Positions 1 through 11,569 of a stretch of DNA of 64,000 nt are shown here, one piece after another. The position numbers and the translations under genes were made by a program. Below the pieces are notes generated by a model that saw only the letters and a list, made by a program, of their open reading frames with translations, ran no database searches and was not told where the DNA came from. Origin of the DNA: JAAXGX01 sp965221595 (GTDB taxonomy: Bacteria; Acidobacteriota; Vicinamibacteria; Vicinamibacterales; UBA8438). The stretch is taken from contig OZ244900.1 of the NCBI GenBank assembly GCA_965221595.1, forward strand, positions 1,054,001-1,118,000, given 5' to 3'. Every line of letters starts with the position of its first letter. Positions within the stretch are counted from its first letter, which is position 1.

Positions 1-88
1 CGGGTGGTTCGCCGCCTCGCGTCTGCTCGTGTCATTGTCCCGACCTTTCTCTGTGCCCTGCTCGAGTTATCTGCCTTGTTCATGACGG

Positions 89-1399
89 TCAATCTCCGAT
101 GCGGAGGCCGTACGCCTCCATGCCGTGCTCGCCGACGTCGAGGCCCAGGCGCTCCTCGTCGGCGCTGACCCGCAGTCCCATGGCCAGCTTGAGCGCGAAG
201 AAGATGAGCAGCGCCGCGGCGAACGAGAAGGCGCCGTAGGCGAGTACGCCGATCAACTGGGTCAGCAGCGAGTGGTCGGCACTGAAGATCCCGACGGCCA
301 GCGTGCCCCACACACCGCATACGAGGTGCACCGACACGGCGCCGACCGGATCGTCGAGACGCCGGCGGTCGATGAAGATCACCGAGCCGACGACGATGAG
401 GCCCGCGATGAAGCCGATGAGCATCGCCGCGTTGACGCTCACGACGTCGGCCCCGGCGGTGATACCCACCAGGCCGGCCAGCGCGCCGTTGAGGATCATG
501 GAGAGATCCGGCTTGTGCTGAATGCCCCACGAGGCTGCCATGGCGCCGAGCACGCCGGTCGCCGCCGCCAGGGAGGTGGTGACGAATACCAGCGACACCA
601 GCTCGGGATCCGCGCTGAGCACCGAGCCGCCGTTGAATCCGAACCACCCCAGCCACAGGAGAAAGACCCCGATGGTGGCCAGCGGCATGTTGTGCCCGGC
701 GATTACCTTGATTCTGCCGTTCGCGTATTTGCCCAGCCGCGGGCCCAGGACAATGATGCCCGCCAGGCCGCCCCAACCGCCCACCGAGTGCACCAGCGTG
801 GAGCCCGCGAAATCGTAGAAGCCCAGGGCGTCGAGCCAGCCGCCGCCCCACTTCCACGAACCGGCAATCGTGTAGATGAACGCGACGTAGACGGTGGTGA
901 ACACCAGGAAGGAGGAGAGCTTGATGCGCTCGGCCACGGCGCCGGACACGATGGTGGCGGCGGTGGCCGCGAACATCGCCTGGAAGATGAAGTCCGTCCA
1001 GTAGGTGTAGCCGCCGTCCGCGTAGGCCGCGGTGTTGCCCTCGGGGCCCGGGTCGAGGCCGAAGCCGGCGAAACCGAGGAACTGCCCGAGCGAGAAGTCA
1101 CCCGGGTACATCAGGTTGAAGCCCACGACAGCGTAGGTGACCAGCCCGATGGAGACGACCGCGGTGTTCTTGAAGAGGATGTTCACCGAGTTCTTGGCCT
1201 GCGTCAGCCCGGACTCGAGACACGCGAATCCGAGGTGCATGATGAACACCAGGAACGTGGCCACGAGCATCCAGGTGTTGTTGGTCGTGAACATCTCCGG
1301 AGAGGTTTCCTGCGCGTACCCCAGGTATGGCGTCAGCACCAGCAGCAGGAGTGCCAGTGCGCCGTATCGCACGAACGAATTCCCGGAACGTTTCTTCAT
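89..1399 (-). CDS. amt: Ammonium transporter (Amt/MEP/Rh family)
   Basis: Inner-membrane ammonium channel, 436 residues, the usual length for Amt proteins with a signal peptide. A cleavable signal precedes the first family block (TWMLVATFLVFIMHLG). The two pore histidines are visible in LVHSVGG near residue 200 and VHLVCGVWG near residue 356. I chose the ATG at 1399 because GAGGAA lies six bases upstream; a GTG at 1435 would extend the same frame by 12 residues. It lies 42 bp downstream of glnK, the classic glnK-amtB pair in which the PII protein plugs the channel when nitrogen is plentiful. It is probably co-transcribed with glnK from the sigma-54 promoter at 1879-1894. Confidence 0.96.
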   Translation of the reverse strand: MKKRSGNSFVRYGALALLLLVLTPYLGYAQETSPEMFTTNNTWMLVATFLVFIMHLGFACLESGLTQAKNSVNILFKNTAVVSIGLVTYAVVGFNLMYPGDFSLGQFLGFAGFGLDPGPEGNTAAYADGGYTYWTDFIFQAMFAATAATIVSGAVAERIKLSSFLVFTTVYVAFIYTIAGSWKWGGGWLDALGFYDFAGSTLVHSVGGWGGLAGIIVLGPRLGKYANGRIKVIAGHNMPLATIGVFLLWLGWFGFNGGSVLSADPELVSLVFVTTSLAAATGVLGAMAASWGIQHKPDLSMILNGALAGLVGITAGADVVSVNAAMLIGFIAGLIVVGSVIFIDRRRLDDPVGAVSVHLVCGVWGTLAVGIFSADHSLLTQLIGVLAYGAFSFAAALLIFFALKLAMGLRVSADEERLGLDVGEHGMEAYGLRIGD

Positions 1400-1441
1400 G
1401 ATGGGTTCCTCGAACTGCATGACGGGTTTCACCACGGGCTG

Positions 1442-1780
1442 CTAGAGCGCCGCCGCGCCGGCTTCCCCGGTTCGGATGCGGACGGCCTCGCCCATGTCGC
1501 TGACGAAGATCTTGCCGTCGCCTATCTCGCCGGTCCGCGCCGACTCGGTGATGACCGCGACGACGCTCTCGACCCGCTCGTCGTCGGTCACGATCTCGAC
1601 CTTGATCTTGGGGACGAAGTCGACGGAGTACTCGGCGCCCCGATAGATCTCCGTGTGTCCCTTCTGCCGGCCGAAGCCGCGAACCTCGGTGACGGTGAGC
1701 CCCTGGATGCCCTCTTTCGACAGGGCGTCCCGCACTTCGTCCAGCGTATGAGGCTTGATGATGGCGGTGATGAGTTTCAT
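1442..1780 (-). CDS. glnK: PII nitrogen regulatory protein GlnK/GlnB
   Basis: PII signalling protein of exactly 112 residues when started at the ATG at 1780, which has GGAGAG five bases upstream. A GTG two codons earlier would make 114 residues. With the ATG start the T-loop tyrosine in YRGAEY is residue 51, the residue uridylylated in proteobacterial PII proteins. The C-terminal signature TGEIGDGKIFV is intact. PII trimers sense ATP/ADP and 2-oxoglutarate and control AmtB and nitrogen regulators. Pairing with amt favours the name glnK over glnB. Confidence 0.96.
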   Translation of the reverse strand: MKLITAIIKPHTLDEVRDALSKEGIQGLTVTEVRGFGRQKGHTEIYRGAEYSVDFVPKIKVEIVTDDERVESVVAVITESARTGEIGDGKIFVSDMGEAVRIRTGEAGAAAL

Positions 1781-1878
1781 GGCCACTCTCCAGTACGGTC
1801 GTGTGAACGCGTTGCCCGTCGGCGCATGCCGTGCCCGGTGCCACGGTTCGTGCGGCCGGTACGGGTGCCCTACTTCAC

Positions 1879-1894
1879 TGCAAGATGCGGGCCA
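1879..1894 (-). promoter_or_regulatory. Sigma-54 promoter of glnK-amt
   Basis: Read on the minus strand this is TGGCCCGCATCTTGCA, which matches the sigma-54 consensus TGGCACG-N4-TTGCA at all but one defined position and has the obligatory GG-N10-GC spacing. It lies about 100 bp upstream of the glnK start. The neighbouring gene encodes a sigma-54 activator, which supports the call. Confidence 0.8.
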
Positions 1895-2005
1895 ACTCTT
1901 GCCGCAGTGGATCGACGAAACGCGCCGCGAATCGGGGGCGTACGGTTGCCACGCGAATCCGGGTGGTGGGATGGAAATACGAAAATGTAGTTTATCGGAA
2001 AATGA

Positions 2006-2023
2006 AACGACACTACTGTCGTT
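2006..2023. promoter_or_regulatory. Inverted repeat, candidate upstream activator site 1
   Basis: Perfect 7-bp arms AACGACA and TGTCGTT flank CTAC. The dyad lies about 110-130 bp upstream of the sigma-54 -24 element, the normal position for an enhancer-binding protein. The core GACA-N4-TGTC recurs at 2166-2177. It is not the canonical NifA site (TGT-N10-ACA), so the link to the adjacent activator is an inference. Confidence 0.5.
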
Positions 2024-2165
2024 CGCACCGCCCGGCTGGCAGCCGCTCGGCAGGCAGCTGCGAAAGCTGGCAGACGAGCTTCAGGCAGGGCGCGGAAGCG
2101 CGGGTCGGGGCGTCAGGCGAAGGAACGGAAAACGGCTGGTTTGTCTCGTAGTGCGGCGCGGGTTT

Positions 2166-2177
2166 GACAATAATGTC
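2166..2177. promoter_or_regulatory. Inverted repeat, candidate upstream activator site 2
   Basis: GACA-ATAA-TGTC is the second copy of the dyad core found at 2009-2020. The centres are 157 bp apart, close to fifteen helical turns. It sits 40 bp downstream of the activator stop codon, in non-coding DNA. Confidence 0.45.
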
Positions 2178-2217
2178 GTCATCGGCCCCGATCATACATA
2201 TTTGTAGCCCAGCAGCG

Positions 2218-3756
2218 CTACCTGCGGAAACGGCGGCAATCGATATGGTACTTTTTCACCTTGTAACTGATGATCCGCTCCGTCGAGTCGAGCAGCATGG
2301 CCGCCCTGACGCGATTGCCGCGCGTGGTCTTGAGCGCATCCTGTATCAGGTCCTTCTCGTAGGCTGCCACCGCACCGGACAGGGACATGCCGGTGACCGT
2401 GCCTGACGCCTCGCTGGTCTGGAGCGTCGGCGGCAGATGGTGGCCGTGCACGACGGCGCCGTCGCAGACCAGCACCGCGCGCTCGATGATGTTCTGCAGC
2501 TCGCGGACGTTCCCGGGCCAGTGGTAGGCCATGAGCATGTCGATGGCCGGCGTGGAGATGCGCTTGATGCTGCGCCCGTGCTCGATCGCGTACTTCTCGA
2601 GGAAGTGGTCGGCCAGCAGCAGGATGTCCGTCCTGCGTTCGCGCAGCGGCGGCACGAAGATCGTGAATACGTTGAGCCGGTAGTACAGGTCTTCGCGAAA
2701 CGTGCCCGCGGCGATGGCCTTCTCCAGGTCGGTGTTGGTCGCGGCCACGAGCCGCACGTCGGCCTGGATGGGTTCGGTGCCTCCCAGCCGCTCGAACTCC
2801 CGCTCCTGCAGCACGCGGAGCAGCTTCACCTGGGTCGACAGGTTGACGTCGCCGATCTCGTCCAGGAAGAGCGTCCCGCCGTCGGCGAGCTCGAAGCGGC
2901 CCTTCTTGCGGGTGGTTGCCCCGGTAAAGGCGCCCCGCTCGTAGCCGAACAGTTCCGACTCGATGAGCGAGTCCGGCAGGGCTCCACAGCTGACCTTGAC
3001 GAACGGCTTTCTGGCTCGCGCGGAGCTGTAGTGGATGGCGTGCGCGATGAGCTCCTTCCCCGTGCCCGACTCGCCCCGGATCAACACCGTGGTGTTTGTC
3101 GAGGCGACGCGCGCGATCTGCTCGAAGACCTGACGCATGGGGCCGCTCGTCCCTACGATGTGGGAGAAGTCGTAGCGTTCCTTGAGCTCCTCCTTCAGGT
3201 GGGCGTTCTCGTCGAGGAGCCGCTGGCGTTCGGCCTCGACCATCTGCTTGAGGCGGATGGCTTGCCCGATCATCGTCGCCACCACCCGGAACCATTGCAG
3301 GTCCTGGTCGTAGTTCCGGTCCTTCCGGAAGGCGAGGTCCACGTTGAACGCGCCGATGGCCTTCTTGTCACCCGGGATCGGCACGCACAGGAAGCTGGTG
3401 TCCGAGCGCCCGCTGCGCCGCCGCCGGCCCGTGCGATGCAGGAACATCGGTTCCTGGCTGATCTGGGGGATGACCACCGGCCGCCCCGTCTGGACCACGC
3501 GCCCCGTCACGCCCTCGCCGATGGCCCACGTGGCGCGCTCACCTTCCGGGGTCAGCCCCTGCGACGCGGCGATCTGCAACTGGTCGGAGTCCGGGTCCTT
3601 CAGGACGACCGTGGCCTGCAGCACCCGCCGGCGCTGCGCCAGAATCTCCAGCGCCCGCTGCAGGCCCGCCCTGCCGTGGCGGGCGCCGACGAGTTCGGCA
3701 TTGATATCGGCAAGCAGGGCGAGCGGCGCGACCTCGGTTGCAGACGGCTTCCTCAC
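2218..3756 (-). CDS. Sigma-54-dependent transcriptional activator, NifA-like (GAF-AAA+-Fis)
   Basis: 512-residue enhancer-binding protein. A GAF sensor domain spans about residues 20-190 and is followed by a short coiled linker. The AAA+ domain has Walker A GESGTGKE near 224, the sigma-54 contact loop GAFTGA near 273 and the Walker B segment FLDEIGDV. A Fis-type helix-turn-helix occupies the last 50 residues (GNRVRAAMLL), ending KKYHIDCRRF as in NifA-like proteins. The Cys-rich interdomain linker of oxygen-sensitive NifA is not seen. It starts 7 bp after gltD and reads toward glnK, so it is probably expressed with gltBD. The likely role is activation of nitrogen assimilation genes. No nitrogenase genes are present, so calling it nifA would be unjustified. 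Confidence 0.92.
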   Translation of the reverse strand: MRKPSATEVAPLALLADINAELVGARHGRAGLQRALEILAQRRRVLQATVVLKDPDSDQLQIAASQGLTPEGERATWAIGEGVTGRVVQTGRPVVIPQISQEPMFLHRTGRRRRSGRSDTSFLCVPIPGDKKAIGAFNVDLAFRKDRNYDQDLQWFRVVATMIGQAIRLKQMVEAERQRLLDENAHLKEELKERYDFSHIVGTSGPMRQVFEQIARVASTNTTVLIRGESGTGKELIAHAIHYSSARARKPFVKVSCGALPDSLIESELFGYERGAFTGATTRKKGRFELADGGTLFLDEIGDVNLSTQVKLLRVLQEREFERLGGTEPIQADVRLVAATNTDLEKAIAAGTFREDLYYRLNVFTIFVPPLRERRTDILLLADHFLEKYAIEHGRSIKRISTPAIDMLMAYHWPGNVRELQNIIERAVLVCDGAVVHGHHLPPTLQTSEASGTVTGMSLSGAVAAYEKDLIQDALKTTRGNRVRAAMLLDSTERIISYKVKKYHIDCRRFRR

Positions 3757-3763
3757 GGGTGCG

Positions 3764-5209
3764 TCAGAGCGGTGCCGGCAGATTGGACGAGCCCATCAGG
3801 AACGCGTCGACGCCCCTGGCAGCGCTGCGCCCCTCGGCGATCGCCCACACGATGAGCGACTGGCCCCGCTGCATGTCGCCGGCCGTGAAGACGCCGGGTA
3901 CGCTGGTCATCCACGTCTCGTCGCGCCACACGTTGCCGCGCTCGGTCAGGCGCACGCCGAGTTCCGTCAACATGCCCGGCCGATCGGGTCCCAGAAAGCC
4001 CATGGCCAGCAGTACCAGGTCGACCGGCATCGCGAACTCGCTGCCGGGAATCGGTTCGAAGACGGGACGGCCGTTGTCGCGGCGCATCTCCACCTTGTTC
4101 GCGTGCAGCGCGCTGACGTGTCCCGCGGCGTCGCCCGCAAAGCGCTGTGTGGACACGGCGTAGACCCGTTCGCCGCCTTCCTCGTGGGCCGCGGACACCC
4201 GAAAGACGTGGGGCCAGTCGGGCCAGGGGTTCTCCGGCGCGCGCGTGTCGGGCGGGCGGGGCAGGAGCTCGAACTGCGCGACGGACGCCGCCCCCTGGCG
4301 GTGCACGGTGCCGAGACAGTCGGCGCCCGTATCGCCGCCGCCGATGATGACCACACGCTTGCCGGTCGCCGAGATGATCTGCTCGGAAGGCACGACGTCA
4401 CCCTCGCAGAGACGGTTCTGCTGGGTGAGATATTCCATGGCAAAATGGATGCCGTTCAGCTCCCGGCCTGGCACCTGCAGATCGCGCGGCCAGCCCGCGC
4501 CGCCGGCCAGGACCAGCGCGTCGTGCTGCGACCGGAGATCCGCGACGGGCACGTCCACGCCGACGTGGACGCTCGTGCGGAACCTGACCCCCTCCGCCTC
4601 CAGGAGGTCCAGCCGGCGGTCGAGGAACCGCTTCTCCATCTTGAACTCGGGTATGCCGTAGCGCAGCAGGCCGCCGATGCGGTCGGATTTCTCGAACACG
4701 GTCACCGTATGGCCGGCCCGGTTGAGCTGGTCGGCTGCGGCCAGACCGGCCGGCCCGGAGCCGATGACCGCGACCGTCCGGCCGGTCCGGGTCGCCGGCA
4801 CCGCTGCCCTGACCTGTCCGTCCTCGAACGCGCGCTCGATGATCGAGAGCTCGATCGACTTGATGGTCACCGCCTCGCGGTCGATGGCCAACACGCACGA
4901 TCCCTCGCAGGGGGCGGGACACAGGCGTCCGGTCCATTCCGGGAAGTTGTTCGTCTTGTGCAGCCGCTCGATTGCCTCCTGCCACTTGCCGCGGTAGACC
5001 AGGTCGTTCCAGTCCGGGATGAGGTTCCCCAGCGGGCAGCCCTGGTGGCAGAACGGTATGCCGCAATCCATGCAGCGTGCCCCCTGGGCGCGCAGGTCGG
5101 ACGTCCGGTACGGCAGGTAGACCTCGCGCCAGTCGCGGACCCGCTCGTCGACCGGTCGCGTGGGTGCCTTGCGGCGTTCTATCTCGATGAATCCCTTCAG
5201 TTTCCCCAT
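3764..5209 (-). CDS. gltD: Glutamate synthase small subunit (NADPH)
   Basis: 481-residue NADPH-oxidising flavoprotein subunit of GOGAT, which passes electrons to the large subunit. N-terminal Cys clusters CMDCGIPFCHQGCPLGN and CPAPCEGSC (the [4Fe-4S] ligands) are followed by the FAD Rossmann motif GSGPAGLAAADQL and the NADPH motif GGGDTGADC. It begins 13 bp after gltB and ends 7 bp before the activator gene, so the three genes look like one transcription unit. Confidence 0.97.
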   Translation of the reverse strand: MGKLKGFIEIERRKAPTRPVDERVRDWREVYLPYRTSDLRAQGARCMDCGIPFCHQGCPLGNLIPDWNDLVYRGKWQEAIERLHKTNNFPEWTGRLCPAPCEGSCVLAIDREAVTIKSIELSIIERAFEDGQVRAAVPATRTGRTVAVIGSGPAGLAAADQLNRAGHTVTVFEKSDRIGGLLRYGIPEFKMEKRFLDRRLDLLEAEGVRFRTSVHVGVDVPVADLRSQHDALVLAGGAGWPRDLQVPGRELNGIHFAMEYLTQQNRLCEGDVVPSEQIISATGKRVVIIGGGDTGADCLGTVHRQGAASVAQFELLPRPPDTRAPENPWPDWPHVFRVSAAHEEGGERVYAVSTQRFAGDAAGHVSALHANKVEMRRDNGRPVFEPIPGSEFAMPVDLVLLAMGFLGPDRPGMLTELGVRLTERGNVWRDETWMTSVPGVFTAGDMQRGQSLIVWAIAEGRSAARGVDAFLMGSSNLPAPL

Positions 5210-5222
5210 CGTATGCAGGCGG

Positions 5223-9791
<4,569 letters not shown>

Positions 9792-9852
9792 ACGGTCTAC
9801 CTTGTACTTTGCGGCGCCCACGGGCGCCCGCACGCTGCCGCGCTGCAGGTGC

Positions 9853-10836
9853 CTACCCGGTCCACGCGGCCTCGCGTGCCGCGAGCGCGTCCGGCCCCGG
9901 CCCGGTGGTGGGCTGCGCCGCCTCGGGCGCGTCGTCTGCCTGGCACAGCAGCTCGATGAACTCCGTGACGGCCGGGTTGAGGCGCCGCTTGCGCCGGTGC
10001 ACGATGCTGAGCGGCCGGACCAGCGGCACCCCGTCCGCGGCGGCGCTGAACGGCACCGTGACGAGCGCGTGCCGCCGCACCTCCTGGCGCAGGGTCGGCA
10101 CCGGCAGGATGGCCACGCCGGCGCCGTCCTCGACGGCCTGCTTGATGTTCTCGATGTTGTCGAATTCCGCCACGACCGTCATGTCGACCTCGTGCTTCCG
10201 CAGGAAGCGGTCGATCTCCCGGCGCACCGGCAGGCCGCGGTCGAACGTGACGAACGATTCGCCGGCGAGGTCCCGCGGGAGCAGGCCGCGCGGCTCGCGC
10301 GCCAGGCGCGCGAAGCGGTGGCCGGGCAGACACGCCACCGCCATCGTCTGGCGCTTCCAGGGGATGGCCGTGAAGCCCCGTCCAGGGTGTGCGAACGAGA
10401 TGAGGCCCAGGTCCGCCTGGTCGCTCAGAATGCGCTCGTAGACCTGGTCCGGATGCATATAGGCGATGTCCACCGTGGCGCCGGGCACCTGATGCTGGAA
10501 CCGATCGACGTAGCCGCTCAGATAGTGCAGCGAGACTGAATAAATGGATGCCACCCGCACGGTGTATCCCGACGGGTGCTGGCGCCGCTGCACCGCGTCC
10601 TCGAGCTCGTGGTAGCGCTCGAGGATCTCCTGGCACCCTTGAAAAAACACCTTGCCCTCCGGCGTCAGCCGCCACGGCCGCGTGGACCGATCGATGAGCT
10701 GCGTGCCCAGCCGCTGCTCGATCTGCCGCACCGCCTGGCTGGCGGCCGACTGACTCACCGAATGCACCGCCGCTGCCCGCGAGAAGCTCCGGCAGCGGAC
10801 TACGTCGCAGAAGATGCTGAGCGACTCGAGGTGCAT
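9853..10836 (-). CDS. LysR-family transcriptional regulator
   Basis: 327 residues. The N-terminal winged helix-turn-helix (residues 1-60, FSRAAAVHSVSQSAASQAVRQIE) is followed by a periplasmic-binding-like effector domain to about residue 300 and an Ala/Pro-rich tail. It is co-directional with and just upstream of gltB, an arrangement that recalls GltC control of gltAB in Bacillus, although GltC is divergent. The adjacent sulfur operon makes a CysL/CysB-like role a second possibility. A TAT-N11-ATA motif about 50 bp upstream could be its own binding site. Confidence 0.9.
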   Translation of the reverse strand: MHLESLSIFCDVVRCRSFSRAAAVHSVSQSAASQAVRQIEQRLGTQLIDRSTRPWRLTPEGKVFFQGCQEILERYHELEDAVQRRQHPSGYTVRVASIYSVSLHYLSGYVDRFQHQVPGATVDIAYMHPDQVYERILSDQADLGLISFAHPGRGFTAIPWKRQTMAVACLPGHRFARLAREPRGLLPRDLAGESFVTFDRGLPVRREIDRFLRKHEVDMTVVAEFDNIENIKQAVEDGAGVAILPVPTLRQEVRRHALVTVPFSAAADGVPLVRPLSIVHRRKRRLNPAVTEFIELLCQADDAPEAAQPTTGPGPDALAAREAAWTG

Positions 10837-10861
10837 CGCAGGAGCTACTCTAGCACACGTC

Positions 10862-10900
10862 CGCTAATAGCGAGAATGTCTTGTATAAGAATATCGAATA
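10862..10900. promoter_or_regulatory. Candidate LysR-type operator upstream of the LysR gene
   Basis: An AT-rich island holds TATAAGAATATCGAATA (10884-10900), which fits the LysR box T-N11-A as TAT-N11-ATA. An adjacent 11-bp palindrome CGCTAATAGCG lies at 10862-10872. Both sit 26-64 bp upstream of the regulator's ATG, where autoregulation is usual. Confidence 0.4.
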
Positions 10901-10978
10901 GAAGGCAGGCGCGACTGCAGGCCGCCGCCCCGACGGGCGGGAACGCCGACGAGCCGGACGAGGCCGGCCGCGCACGTG

Positions 10979-11569
10979 TCAGGAAACCCGTTCAAGGAGT
11001 TCGGAGAGTGCCACGGCACGCCGTGAGCGGAGCACCAGCCGGATTCGACTGCCCATCATCCCCGCAGGCTCCGCCACTTCCTCCGCGTCGTCCCCGAACA
11101 GCACGCGGCCGAGCGCCGCGAGGTGGGGGCGCAGCGCCGCGACGGTTGCAGGCACCGGCGGGGCGCGCAGCCGATCGTGCGCCACGAACTCCAGCTCGCT
11201 GCCCGCGAAGCGGCACGCTCCGCCTTCCGCGTCCGATTCCAGGCGGACGGCGGCCGCCAGCAGTATGCGGGCGTGCAACGCGAGACGCTCGACGAGCGTT
11301 CCGGCAGCCGGCCGCTTGCGGTGGTAGTAGAGCCCCAGCCGGCCCTCCGTCCTGTCGATTGCGTAGTTGCCCTCGTGGCCGGCCAGCAGGACCGCGGGGC
11401 CGTCCGTAAGGTGCGTGTAGTCGGCGACGTCGATCAGCAGACCGTCGACCGCGTCGGTCTGAATCCAGCGGTGGAATATCGGAATGAACGCGCGGACGTC
11501 CGGCTTGGCCTCGGGCTCGAAGAAGACCTTCAGCCCGCAGCGCTGCAGGTCGTCGACGGGCTGCCTCAT
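10979..11569 (-). CDS. Conserved hypothetical protein of the sulfite reductase operon
   Basis: 196 residues with no signal peptide or membrane segment. Recognisable blocks are KVFFEPEAKPDVRAFIPIFHRWIQ, given here only in part as FFEPEAKPDVRAF, and LIDVADYTHLTDGPAVLL followed by HEGNY. I do not recognise a named domain and it is not the DUF934 protein often found after cysI. Its ATG overlaps the sulfite reductase stop in an ATGA tetranucleotide, so translation is probably coupled. Its role in sulfite reduction is inferred only from that position. Confidence 0.85.
   Translation of the reverse strand: MRQPVDDLQRCGLKVFFEPEAKPDVRAFIPIFHRWIQTDAVDGLLIDVADYTHLTDGPAVLLAGHEGNYAIDRTEGRLGLYYHRKRPAAGTLVERLALHARILLAAAVRLESDAEGGACRFAGSELEFVAHDRLRAPPVPATVAALRPHLAALGRVLFGDDAEEVAEPAGMMGSRIRLVLRSRRAVALSELLERVS

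Larger units (their letters stand above)
1900..2217. other. Long regulatory intergenic region with two dyads
   Basis: No convincing gene lies between the activator stop and the sigma-54 promoter of glnK. The stretch is visibly more AT-rich than its surroundings. It holds two copies of a GACA-N4-TGTC dyad, at 2009-2020 (extended to AACGACA-CTAC-TGTCGTT at 2006-2023) and at 2166-2177. The short ORFs here show no family features. Confidence 0.6.

Noticed and set aside
1827..1843. A second possible sigma-54 site containing TGGCACC on the minus strand
   Set aside because: The downstream GC falls one base out of the required GG-N10-GC spacing; the site at 1879-1894 fits exactly.
2013..2195. 60-codon minus-strand ORF between the activator and glnK
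   Set aside because: No ribosome binding site or family resemblance; it overlaps both dyads and the region looks regulatory.
2218..3756. Naming the sigma-54 activator nifA
   Set aside because: The C-terminus is NifA-like, but there are no nif genes, no Cys-rich linker, and the nearby dyads are not NifA sites.
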